A stretch of DNA of 64,000 nt from Buttiauxella sp965119215. Its GTDB lineage: Bacteria; Pseudomonadota; Gammaproteobacteria; Enterobacterales; Enterobacteriaceae. The notes beneath the pieces are model-generated. The model did no database searches. It had not been told where the DNA came from and worked only from the letters and a program-made list of their open reading frames with translations. A program made the position numbers and the translations under genes. The stretch lies in contig CBCPKK010000034.1 in NCBI GenBank assembly GCA_965119215.1, positions 8,757 through 72,756 of the forward strand, in the 5' to 3' direction. Shown in pieces: positions 50,241 through 58,977 of this stretch (positions are counted from its first letter, which is position 1; every line of letters begins with the position of its first letter).

Positions 50241-50361
50241 TCGAATGAATGTTCGACAATTAAGCAAACAAGTGCAGTTTCGATAGTGCGAGGATTCCCC
50301 TCAGACGATTGCTGGATTACTCTGTCAGCCACTTAGTCTCAGGGATTCTGGCAGGAGAGAT

Positions 50362-51381
50362 ATGACCGTACGCATCGCTATTAATGGCTTCGGTCGCATT
50401 GGGCGCAACGTGGTACGTGCTTTGTACGAATCCGGTCGCCGTGCGGAAATTACCGTCGTAGCAATCAATGAACTGGCTGATGCTGCGGGTATGGCGCATC
50501 TGTTGAAATACGACACCAGCCATGGTCGCTTCGCCTGGGACGTTCGTCAGGAACGCGACCAGTTATGGGTAGGCGATGATGCCATCCGTATTTTGCACGA
50601 ACCGGGAATTGCGAATTTACCGTGGCGTGAACTGGGCGTAGATGTGGTGCTCGATTGTACCGGTGTGTTTGGCTCCCGTGCAGACGGTGAAGCGCATCTG
50701 GCAGCCGGTGCCAAAAAAGTCCTCTTCTCTCATCCTGGCGGTAACGACCTCGACGCCACCGTTGTTTTCGGTGTGAATCATGAAAGTGTGGTTGCTGAAC
50801 ATCGCATTGTTTCAAATGCTTCCTGCACCACAAACTGCATAATTCCTATTATCAAATTGCTTGATGATGCATACGGTATTGAGTGGGGCACCGTAACCAC
50901 CATTCATTCAGCCATGCATGATCAACAGGTTATCGACGCCTATCATCCAGACTTGCGCCGCACCCGTGCTGCCAGCCAGTCTATAATTCCTGTCGATACG
51001 CGTCTTGCAGCAGGTATCGCACGTATTTTCCCGCAATTTGACGACTGTTTTGAAGCAATTGCGGTGCGTGTACCGACTATCAATGTCACAGCAATCGATT
51101 TAAGCGTGACAGTGAAGAATGCAGTTAAAGCCAATGAAGTCAACAAGTTGCTGCAAAAAGCAGCGCGAGATTCATTTCATGGTATAGTTGACTATACGGA
51201 ATTACCGTTGGTCTCGACTGATTTTAACCACGATCCGCATAGCGCCATTGTTGATGGCACGCAAACCCGGGTCAGTGGGCAACATCTGATTAAAACTCTA
51301 GTCTGGTGTGATAACGAATGGGGCTTTGCTAACCGAATGCTCGACACGACGTTAGTCATGGCCGCAAGTGGTTTCAGGTAG
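50362..51381 (+). CDS. epd: D-erythrose-4-phosphate dehydrogenase
   Basis: 339 residues, as in E. coli. GAPDH-like: NAD-binding NGFGRIGRNVVR at the start and catalytic cysteine in NASCTTNCI near residue 155. It oxidises erythrose 4-phosphate to 4-phosphoerythronate, the first step of the DXP-independent PLP-precursor branch. ATG has GCAGGAGAG upstream. First gene of epd-pgk-fbaA. Confidence 0.98.
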   Translation: MTVRIAINGFGRIGRNVVRALYESGRRAEITVVAINELADAAGMAHLLKYDTSHGRFAWDVRQERDQLWVGDDAIRILHEPGIANLPWRELGVDVVLDCTGVFGSRADGEAHLAAGAKKVLFSHPGGNDLDATVVFGVNHESVVAEHRIVSNASCTTNCIIPIIKLLDDAYGIEWGTVTTIHSAMHDQQVIDAYHPDLRRTRAASQSIIPVDTRLAAGIARIFPQFDDCFEAIAVRVPTINVTAIDLSVTVKNAVKANEVNKLLQKAARDSFHGIVDYTELPLVSTDFNHDPHSAIVDGTQTRVSGQHLIKTLVWCDNEWGFANRMLDTTLVMAASGFR

Positions 51382-51430
51382 GGCGCTTTTGGCGTCTGCA
51401 AAACTTTAAGAATCAACGAGAGGGTTCACC

Positions 51431-52594
51431 ATGTCTGTAATTAAGATGGCCGATCTGGATCTGGCTGGTAAGCGTGTATTAATCCGTTCTGATCTGAACG
51501 TACCAGTTAAAGAAGGGAAAGTGACGTCTGATGCACGTATTCGCGCATCTCTGCCGACCATTGAAGCTGCCCTGAAGCAAGGCGCTAAAGTAATGGTAAC
51601 TTCTCACCTGGGTCGTCCGACCGAAGGCGAGTACAACGAAGAATACTCTCTGCTGCCGGTTGTTAACTATCTGAAAGACAAACTGTCTTCTCCTGTTCGC
51701 CTGGCTAAAGATTACCTCGACGGCGTTGAAATTGCTGCGGGTGAGCTGGTTGTTCTGGAAAACGTTCGCTTTAACAAAGGCGAAAAGAAAGACGACGAAA
51801 CCCTGTCTAAGAAATACGCTGCACTGTGTGACGTATTCGTAATGGACGCATTCGGTACTGCTCACCGTGCGCAGGCTTCTACTCACGGTGTTGGCAAATT
51901 TGCCCCTATCGCGTGTGCAGGTCCACTGCTGGCTGCAGAACTGGAAGCTCTGGGCAAAGCCCTGGGTAACCCAGCTCGTCCAATGGTTGCTATCGTTGGC
52001 GGTTCTAAAGTTTCTACCAAACTGACCGTTCTGGATTCACTGTCCAAAATCGCTGACCAGCTGATTGTTGGTGGTGGCATCGCGAACACCTTCGTTGCTG
52101 CTCAAGGCCACAACGTCGGTAAATCCCTGTACGAAGCAGACCTGGTTGATGAAGCTAAGCGCCTGCTGACTATCTGTGATATTCCCGTTCCAGCTGACGT
52201 TCGCGTAGCGACTGAGTTCTCTGAGTCTGCTGCTGCAACCCTGAAATCTGTTAACGATGTGAAAGACGGCGAGCAGATCCTGGATATCGGTGATGCATCA
52301 GCCCAGCAACTGGCTGAAATCCTGAAGAATGCGAAAACCATTCTGTGGAACGGCCCGGTTGGCGTGTTCGAATTCCCGAACTTCCGTAAAGGTACTGAAA
52401 TCGTTGCTAATGCAATCGCAGACAGCGAAGCATTCTCTATCGCAGGCGGCGGTGACACTCTGGCAGCAATCGACCTGTTCGGCATTGCTGACAAGATCTC
52501 CTACATCTCCACTGGTGGTGGCGCATTCCTCGAATTCGTGGAAGGTAAAGTCCTGCCAGCAGTAGCGATGCTCGAAGAGCGCGCTAAGAAGTAA
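51431..52594 (+). CDS. pgk: Phosphoglycerate kinase
   Basis: 387 residues, as in E. coli. Substrate-binding RSDLNVPVKEGKVTSD and SHLGRPT motifs, the hinge, and the nucleotide-binding GGGDTLAAI segment with STGGGAFLEF. It makes ATP from 1,3-bisphosphoglycerate. Codons are of the highly expressed type (GGT, CTG, AAA, GAA). It follows epd after 49 bp. Confidence 0.99.
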   Translation: MSVIKMADLDLAGKRVLIRSDLNVPVKEGKVTSDARIRASLPTIEAALKQGAKVMVTSHLGRPTEGEYNEEYSLLPVVNYLKDKLSSPVRLAKDYLDGVEIAAGELVVLENVRFNKGEKKDDETLSKKYAALCDVFVMDAFGTAHRAQASTHGVGKFAPIACAGPLLAAELEALGKALGNPARPMVAIVGGSKVSTKLTVLDSLSKIADQLIVGGGIANTFVAAQGHNVGKSLYEADLVDEAKRLLTICDIPVPADVRVATEFSESAAATLKSVNDVKDGEQILDIGDASAQQLAEILKNAKTILWNGPVGVFEFPNFRKGTEIVANAIADSEAFSIAGGGDTLAAIDLFGIADKISYISTGGGAFLEFVEGKVLPAVAMLEERAKK

Positions 52595-52601
52595 TGATTA
52601 T

Positions 52602-52630
52602 GGGCAGGATTTCCTGCCCGTTGATTTTTT
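52602..52630 (+). terminator. Hairpin between pgk and fbaA
   Basis: GGGCAGG (52602-52608) pairs with CCTGCCC (52613-52619), followed by GTTGATTTTTT. It is probably a partial terminator or processing site, since fbaA is usually co-transcribed with pgk. Confidence 0.6.
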
Positions 52631-52711
52631 GCCGCAAACACGATTAGTGAGCGGTTAATATTTCTTTATTTGCCCTAGGGCAAATCGGCCGACGATACAG
52701 GACAAACAACT

Positions 52712-53791
52712 ATGTCTAAGATTTTTGATTTCGTAAAACCTGGTGTAATCACTGGTGATGACGTACAGAAAGTTTTCCAGGTAGCAAAAGAAAACAACTT
52801 TGCTCTGCCAGCAGTTAACTGCGTAGGCACGGATTCTATCAACGCCGTACTGGAAACTGCTGCGAAAGTTAAAGCTCCAGTTATCGTTCAGTTCTCTAAC
52901 GGTGGCGCTGCTTTCATCGCGGGTAAAGGCGTGAAAACTGACGTTCCTCAGGGTGCTGCAATCCTGGGTGCTATCTCTGGTGCGCATCACGTACACCAGA
53001 TGGCTGAACATTACGGCGTGCCAGTCATCCTGCACACTGACCACTGCGCTAAGAAACTGCTGCCGTGGATCGATGGTCTGTTAGACGCGGGTGAAAAACA
53101 CTTCGCAGCTACCGGCAAACCACTGTTCTCTTCTCACATGATTGACCTGTCTGAAGAATCACTGGAAGAAAACATCGCGATCAGCTCTAAATACCTGGCT
53201 CGCATGTCCAAAATGGGCATGACTCTGGAAATCGAACTGGGTTGCACCGGCGGCGAAGAAGATGGCGTAGATAACAGCCATATGGACGCTTCTGCACTGT
53301 ACACTCAGCCAGAAGACGTTGATTACGCTTACACTGAACTGAGCAAAATCAGCCCACGTTTCACTATCGCAGCTTCTTTCGGTAACGTGCACGGCGTTTA
53401 CAAACCAGGTAACGTGGTTCTGACCCCGACTATCCTGCGCGATTCTCAGGATTATGTTTCTAAGAAACACAACCTGCCGCACAACTCCCTGAACTTCGTA
53501 TTCCACGGCGGTTCCGGTTCTACAGCTCAAGAAATCAAAGATTCCGTGAGCTACGGTGTTATCAAAATGAACATCGATACCGACACCCAGTGGGCTACAT
53601 GGGAAGGTATTCTGAGCTACTACAAAGCTAACGAAGCTTACCTGCAGGGCCAATTGGGCAACCCTAAAGGCGAAGACCAGCCGAACAAGAAATACTACGA
53701 TCCACGCGTATGGCTGCGTTCTGCACAGACTTCCATGATCACTCGCCTGGAGCAGGCTTTCAAAGAACTGAACGCAGTAGACGTTCTGTAA
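52712..53791 (+). CDS. fbaA: Fructose-bisphosphate aldolase, class II
   Basis: 359 residues, as in E. coli. Zinc ligands in LHTDHCAKK, HGVYKPG and FHGGSGS, with the catalytic acid region GCTGGEEDGVDN. It splits fructose 1,6-bisphosphate. Codon use is strongly biased, as expected for a very abundant enzyme. A strong terminator follows. Confidence 0.99.
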   Translation: MSKIFDFVKPGVITGDDVQKVFQVAKENNFALPAVNCVGTDSINAVLETAAKVKAPVIVQFSNGGAAFIAGKGVKTDVPQGAAILGAISGAHHVHQMAEHYGVPVILHTDHCAKKLLPWIDGLLDAGEKHFAATGKPLFSSHMIDLSEESLEENIAISSKYLARMSKMGMTLEIELGCTGGEEDGVDNSHMDASALYTQPEDVDYAYTELSKISPRFTIAASFGNVHGVYKPGNVVLTPTILRDSQDYVSKKHNLPHNSLNFVFHGGSGSTAQEIKDSVSYGVIKMNIDTDTQWATWEGILSYYKANEAYLQGQLGNPKGEDQPNKKYYDPRVWLRSAQTSMITRLEQAFKELNAVDVL

Positions 53792-53816
53792 CTTTTGCCT
53801 CCTGAGTGATGTATCG

Positions 53817-53845
53817 AAAAGTCCGCCTCGCGCGGACTTTTTTTT
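53817..53845 (+). terminator. fbaA terminator
   Basis: AAAAGTCCGC (53817-53826) pairs with GCGGACTTTT (53832-53841), and the T-run continues to 53845. It lies 26 bp after the fbaA stop. Confidence 0.9.
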
Positions 53846-53869
53846 GCGTGTAATAATGAGAACGCAATC

Positions 53870-54238
53870 GTTTTTATCCCAATAATTAAACGTGAAATAT
53901 CACTGCCTGTTTGTTGTTTATTTCCTGAATAATCCTTTATTTAAGTTCAATAATTAATCACATTAAAATCGTGAAGTTATTAATTATTTTTTAAAAAAAA
54001 CTAAAATAGTTTGGTTTTTATTCTCTCTCTCTAAGATAAATCTTCTCTTGCCATTATAAAAAACAGTATAAACAGCGTGTTATTTAAACTTATATGATTA
54101 AATTATCTCCATAACTTAATTTTATCAGAGCATTCAAGGTTGATATTGGTCATGTTAACGACAGATTGTGTTTGTTTAACTATTTGTTTTTAAATGATTT
54201 AATTTATTTGTCGGCTTTGAATGCAAATAGCTCTCAAG
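53870..54238. other. AT-rich gap upstream of the tdc operon
   Basis: About 370 bp very rich in A and T, with runs such as AATTATTTTTTAAAAAAAAC near 53990. I see no convincing coding frame; in particular no tdcR-like gene, which in E. coli lies divergently upstream of tdcA. Such composition is typical of H-NS and IHF-bound promoter regions and may mark the edge of transferred DNA. Confidence 0.6.
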
Positions 54239-54239
54239 T

Positions 54240-54286
54240 ATTTGTGAGTCAAGCCACATAACATCTGCTATGCAATTCGTTATGAT
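54240..54286 (+). promoter_or_regulatory. tdcA promoter with CRP site
   Basis: TGTGA (54243-54247), GTCAAG, CCACA (54254-54258) is a CRP site nearly matching that of E. coli tdc. A -10 hexamer TATGAT at 54281-54286 predicts transcription from about 54293, so CRP is centred near -42, a class II arrangement. Confidence 0.78.
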
Positions 54287-54321
54287 CTTCTGCATGGAAG
54301 GTTAATTGGGTGCAGGGCTTA

Positions 54322-55260
54322 ATGGACAATAATACGTTACCAAAAACACAACATCTGGTGGTATTCCAGGAAGTTGTCAGAAGTGGTTCATTTGGTTCTG
54401 CGGCAAAACAGCTTGGCCTTTCCCAACCAGCAGTCAGCAAAATTATTAGCGAGATGGAAACCTATTTTGGCTTAGAGCTTATTATCAGAAAAAATACGGG
54501 CGTACAGCTGACGGACGCGGGCAAAGTTCTCCTGAACCACTCTGAAACAATCACCCGTGAATTGAGGAATCTGTGTAGCGAAATGAACCTGATGATCGGC
54601 AACAGCGTGAGCGACGTATCATTTGGTTACCCCTCTCTGATTGGCTTTACTTTTTTGCCGGGCATGATGAAAGAGTTCAAAGAGTTTTTCCCTCAGGCTG
54701 AGGTTTCGATGTTCGAAGCCCAGCTCTCCTCTTTCTTGCCTGCTATCCGCGATGGTCGCCTGGACTTTGCGATAGGGACATTAAGCGATGAGATGCTGTT
54801 GCAGGATCTCCATATTGAGCCGCTGTTTGAATCAGAATTTATTCTGGTGGCAAACCGAACACGGGTAATCAAAGGAACGACAACGCTAAGTGCGCTAAAC
54901 CATGAACAATGGGTTTTACCGCAAACGGAAATGGGATATTACAGCGAACTGCTTACGACACTGCAAAAAAACAATATCCAAAGCGAAAACATCGTTAAAA
55001 CAGATTCAGTCGTAACAATTTATAATCTTGTGCTTAATGCCGATTTCCTGACAGTGATTCCACGAGATATGATTTCCCCATTTGGCTCAAACCAATTTAT
55101 TAAAATCCCAGTTGAGGATAAATTACCTGTCGCTCGTTACGCTGCTGTATGGTCTAAAAATTATCGAATTAACCGATCTGCCGCAACATTAGTCGAGCTT
55201 GCCAAAAAACATTCACTACGAAGCCAATTTCAATTTAACAAATTAACTGAAGTGGCTTAG
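54322..55260 (+). CDS. tdcA: TdcA, LysR-type activator of the tdc operon
   Basis: 312 residues from ATG at 54322 (MDNNTLPKTQHLVVFQEV), the E. coli length; an in-frame GTG at 54310 is less likely. N-terminal LysR helix-turn-helix (FGSAAKQLGLSQPAVSKIISE) and effector domain with SSFLPAIRDGRLDFAIGTLS. It activates its own operon under anaerobic, carbon-limited conditions. First gene of tdcABCDE. Confidence 0.95.
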   Translation: MDNNTLPKTQHLVVFQEVVRSGSFGSAAKQLGLSQPAVSKIISEMETYFGLELIIRKNTGVQLTDAGKVLLNHSETITRELRNLCSEMNLMIGNSVSDVSFGYPSLIGFTFLPGMMKEFKEFFPQAEVSMFEAQLSSFLPAIRDGRLDFAIGTLSDEMLLQDLHIEPLFESEFILVANRTRVIKGTTTLSALNHEQWVLPQTEMGYYSELLTTLQKNNIQSENIVKTDSVVTIYNLVLNADFLTVIPRDMISPFGSNQFIKIPVEDKLPVARYAAVWSKNYRINRSAATLVELAKKHSLRSQFQFNKLTEVA

Positions 55261-55356
55261 CATAATTTAGTTATCGACAAAACATATAACTTATTCAAGA
55301 TGATGATTTAAACAAATTATCATCTCCCCTATATTTATTTTAATGCAGAGGTCTAC

Positions 55357-56346
55357 ATGCATATCGACTATGAACTCCCTGTTACTATTATTGATGTTCT
55401 TGAAGCGAAAAAAAGACTTGCTGGATATATCTACAAAACAGGCATGCCACGTTCTAATTATCTGAGTGAATGCTGTAAGGGTGAAATATTTTTGAAGTTT
55501 GAAAATATGCAACGCACAGGTTCATTTAAAATACGTGGCGCTTTTAATAAGCTCAGTTCTTTAACGGAAGAAGAGAGAAGCAAAGGTGTTGTTGCATGTT
55601 CTGCAGGTAACCATGCGCAGGGTGTTTCGCTATCCTGTGCCATCCTGGGAATCAATGGCAAAGTCGTGATGCCTAACGGCGCACCTAAATCTAAAGTTGC
55701 TGCAACCACTGACTACTCTGCACAGGTTGTGATGCATGGCGATAACTTCAACGATACCATCGCCAAGGTCAGCGAAATTGTTGAGATGGAAGGGCGCATC
55801 TTCATTCCACCGTATGACGATGAAAAAGTGATTGCCGGTCAAGGCACCATTGGCCTCGAAATTCTTGAGGATTTATATGATGTGGACAACGTTATTGTTC
55901 CCATTGGCGGCGGCGGTTTAATTGCAGGCATTGCTCTGGCAATTAAATCAATCAACCCAACAATTAATATCATCGGTGTTCAGGCAGAAAACGTACACGG
56001 TATGGCCGCATCTTTTTATAAAGGTGAGTTAATGGCACACCGTACTACCGGTACGTTAGCCGATGGCTGTGATGTTTCTCGCCCTGGTAGGCTCACATTT
56101 GAAATTGTGAAGAAACTCGTGACCGAAATTGTTTTAGTCAGTGAAGAAGAAATTCGCAACAGTATGGTGGCGCTTATCCAGCGTAATAAAGTGGTCACTG
56201 AAGGTGCCGGTGCATTAGCCACCGCAGCATTACTAAGCGGCAAATTGGATCATTATATTAAAGGCCGTAAGACAGTCAGTATTATCTCCGGCGGAAACAT
56301 TGATCTCTGCCGTGTTTCAGAAATTACAGGCTCAGCAGATATTTGA
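55357..56346 (+). CDS. tdcB: TdcB, catabolic threonine/serine dehydratase
   Basis: 329 residues, as in E. coli. Fold II PLP enzyme: lysine in GSFKIRGAFNKL near residue 58, the serine/asparagine loop SAGNHAQGVS, and the phosphate-binding GGGGLIAGIA. It deaminates threonine to 2-oxobutanoate and ammonia, and is AMP-activated in E. coli. It lies 96 bp after tdcA. Confidence 0.98.
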   Translation: MHIDYELPVTIIDVLEAKKRLAGYIYKTGMPRSNYLSECCKGEIFLKFENMQRTGSFKIRGAFNKLSSLTEEERSKGVVACSAGNHAQGVSLSCAILGINGKVVMPNGAPKSKVAATTDYSAQVVMHGDNFNDTIAKVSEIVEMEGRIFIPPYDDEKVIAGQGTIGLEILEDLYDVDNVIVPIGGGGLIAGIALAIKSINPTINIIGVQAENVHGMAASFYKGELMAHRTTGTLADGCDVSRPGRLTFEIVKKLVTEIVLVSEEEIRNSMVALIQRNKVVTEGAGALATAALLSGKLDHYIKGRKTVSIISGGNIDLCRVSEITGSADI

Positions 56347-56370
56347 TCGAATAAATTAAGGATATTTATC

Positions 56371-57702
56371 ATGAGTAATGTAGATACCACCCTTATCGGC
56401 CAGGAAGCGACATCGCAATGGCGTAAATCTGATACCACCTGGACACTCGGTTTATTTGGCACGGCAATTGGTGCAGGGGTTTTATTCTTCCCAATACGCG
56501 CAGGCTACGGCGGCTTAATTCCAATATTAATTATGCTGTTCCTGGCTTTCCCCATTGCCTTCTATTGCCACCGGGCATTGGCGCGTTTGTGTCTTTCTGG
56601 CAGCAATCCTTCAGGTAACATCACTGAAACGGTGGAAGAGCATTTCGGTAAGACTGGCGGCGTGGTCATTACTTTCCTGTATTTTTTCGCCATCTGCCCT
56701 TTGTTGTGGATATATGGCGTCACAATAACCAATACGTTCATGACGTTCTGGGAGAACCAACTCCAGCTCATGCCGCTTAACCGTGGTGTGGTGGCGCTCT
56801 TCTTGTTGCTGTTGATGGCTTTTGTCATCTACTTCGGCAAGGATCTGATGGTCAAGGTCATGAGCTATCTGGTCTTCCCATTCATTGCCTGCCTGATCTT
56901 GATTTCAGTATCGTTGATCCCTTACTGGAACTCAGCGGTTGTCGACCAGGTGAGTCTCAGTGATATTTCATTCACCGGGAGTGATGGCATTCTGGTGACG
57001 GTATGGCTGGGTATTTCCATTATGGTTTTCTCCTTTAACTTCTCGCCGATTGTCTCCTCCTTCGTTGTTTCCAAGCGTGAAGAGTACGAGAAAGACTTTG
57101 GCCGCCAGTTTACCGAAGACAAATGTTCGAAAATCATTTCTCGCGCCAGCATGTTAATGGTTGCCGTGGTGATGTTCTTCGCCTTTAGCTGTCTGTTCAC
57201 GCTTTCCCCACAGAATATGGCCGAGGCTAAAGCACAGAACATCCCAGTGCTGTCCTATCTGGCGAACCACTTCTCGTCGATGTCCGGTGAAAAATCGACC
57301 TTCGCAACCACGCTGGAATATGGCGCCTCGATTATTGCGCTGGTGGCTATCTTCAAATCTTTCTTTGGCCACTATCTTGGTACCCTAGAAGGGCTAAATG
57401 GCCTGGTCCTTAAGTTTGGTTATAAGGGCGATAAAACCAAAGTCTCTGGTGGAAAACTCAACCTCATCAGTATGGTCTTCATCATGGGATCAACCTGGGT
57501 TGTGGCATACGCGAATCCAAATATCCTCGATTTAATTGAAGCGATGGGTGCTCCGATTATTGCATCATTGCTTTGCCTGTTGCCGATGTATGCCATTCGC
57601 AAAACACCTGCACTGGCGAAATATAAAGGCAGACCGGAAAACATCTTTGTTACCGTCATTGGTTTGCTGACCATCCTTAATATTGTCTACAAATTAATCT
57701 GA
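56371..57702 (+). CDS. tdcC: TdcC, threonine/serine:H+ symporter
   Basis: 443 residues, as in E. coli. HAAAP-family transporter with eleven predicted membrane helices; the first carries GLFGTAIGAGVLFFPI. The cytoplasmic loop KREEYEKDFGRQFTEDKCSK is conserved. It supplies TdcB with substrate and lies 24 bp after tdcB. Confidence 0.97.
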   Translation: MSNVDTTLIGQEATSQWRKSDTTWTLGLFGTAIGAGVLFFPIRAGYGGLIPILIMLFLAFPIAFYCHRALARLCLSGSNPSGNITETVEEHFGKTGGVVITFLYFFAICPLLWIYGVTITNTFMTFWENQLQLMPLNRGVVALFLLLLMAFVIYFGKDLMVKVMSYLVFPFIACLILISVSLIPYWNSAVVDQVSLSDISFTGSDGILVTVWLGISIMVFSFNFSPIVSSFVVSKREEYEKDFGRQFTEDKCSKIISRASMLMVAVVMFFAFSCLFTLSPQNMAEAKAQNIPVLSYLANHFSSMSGEKSTFATTLEYGASIIALVAIFKSFFGHYLGTLEGLNGLVLKFGYKGDKTKVSGGKLNLISMVFIMGSTWVVAYANPNILDLIEAMGAPIIASLLCLLPMYAIRKTPALAKYKGRPENIFVTVIGLLTILNIVYKLI

Positions 57703-57738
57703 TTATTTCGGTTTACTCAGGATGAGTGGAATTTAAAA

Positions 57739-58947
57739 ATGAATGATTACCCAGTCGTATTGACAATTAACTGTGGTTCCTCTTCGGTTAAGTTTTCAGT
57801 GTTGGATGCAGAAACGTGCGATGTTCTTTTATCTGGAATTTGTGAAGGTATTAATACTGAGCGTGCATTTTTAACGGTTAACGATGGAGAGCCAGTTATT
57901 CTGGCTCGCCAGAATTATGAAGATGCACTGAGCGCAATATCCTCTGAGCTCGAAAAGCGAAACTTAATTGATAGTGTTGCTTTTGTTGGTCACCGAATTG
58001 CGCATGGCGGGTCGTTATTTAGCGAATCGGTATTAATTACGGATGAAGTTCTTGAGCAAATTCGCCAGATTTCACCGTTAGCTCCATTGCACAATTATGC
58101 CAATTTGCACGGCGTAGAATCTGCGCGGCTTCGTTTCCCTGACGTTCCACAAGTCGCGGTATTCGATACCAGCTTCCATCAGACCCTGAAACCAGAAGCT
58201 TATCTGTACGGTTTACCATATCGCTATTTCGAAGAGTATGGCGTGCGCCGCTACGGATTTCATGGCACTTCGCATCGCTATGTTGCACAGCAAGCCTGTC
58301 AGTTATTAGGCCTGGATGCAGATAACTCAGGGTTGGTGATTGCTCACTTAGGTAATGGGGCTTCGGTTTGCGCGGTGCAAAATAGCACGAGTGTCGACAC
58401 CTCAATGGGCATGACACCACTCGAAGGCCTAATCATGGGTACGCGCTGTGGCGATGTAGATTTTGGTGCGATGGCCTGGCTTGCTCGTCAAACGGGGCAA
58501 TCTATGGACGACCTTGAACAGGTAGTGAATAAAGAGTCTGGGCTACTGGGGCTTTCAGGTTTGTCTTCAGATTTACGCACGCTGGAAAATGCCTGGCATA
58601 GCGGCGATGTGCGTGCGCAATTGGCGATAAAAACTTTTGTTCACCGTATTGCCCGAACCATTGGCGCACATGTGGCTTCGTTAAATCGTTTTGATGGCGT
58701 TATTTTTACCGGCGGTATTGGTGAAAACTCAATACTCGTTCGCCAGCTAGTGACCGAACGTTTACGCGTATTGGGTATTGAGTTAGATACTGACAAAAAT
58801 AACCAACCTAACCGTATAGGTGAGCGAATTATTTCAGGCATTAACTCACCACGGTTCTGTGCCGTTATTCCAACTAACGAAGAAAAAATGATTGCACTTG
58901 ATGCCCTGCAGTTAGGTAAAGAATGCCAACTTGCGGAATACGCCTAA
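57739..58947 (+). CDS. tdcD: TdcD, propionate (acetate) kinase
   Basis: 402 residues, as in E. coli. ASKHA acetokinase with NCGSSSVKFSVLD, GHRIAHGG, RRYGFHGTSHRYV and FTGGIGENS motifs. It makes ATP from propionyl phosphate, the energy-yielding step of threonine fermentation. It lies 36 bp after tdcC. Confidence 0.97.
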   Translation: MNDYPVVLTINCGSSSVKFSVLDAETCDVLLSGICEGINTERAFLTVNDGEPVILARQNYEDALSAISSELEKRNLIDSVAFVGHRIAHGGSLFSESVLITDEVLEQIRQISPLAPLHNYANLHGVESARLRFPDVPQVAVFDTSFHQTLKPEAYLYGLPYRYFEEYGVRRYGFHGTSHRYVAQQACQLLGLDADNSGLVIAHLGNGASVCAVQNSTSVDTSMGMTPLEGLIMGTRCGDVDFGAMAWLARQTGQSMDDLEQVVNKESGLLGLSGLSSDLRTLENAWHSGDVRAQLAIKTFVHRIARTIGAHVASLNRFDGVIFTGGIGENSILVRQLVTERLRVLGIELDTDKNNQPNRIGERIISGINSPRFCAVIPTNEEKMIALDALQLGKECQLAEYA

Positions 58948-58977
58948 AATATTAATGCAGTACAGAGGGAAGAAGTA

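Noticed and set aside
53846..54300. tdcR-like regulator gene
   Set aside because: No frame of suitable length with a start, ribosome-binding site and recognisable sequence was found on either strand; the region is AT-rich and apparently non-coding.
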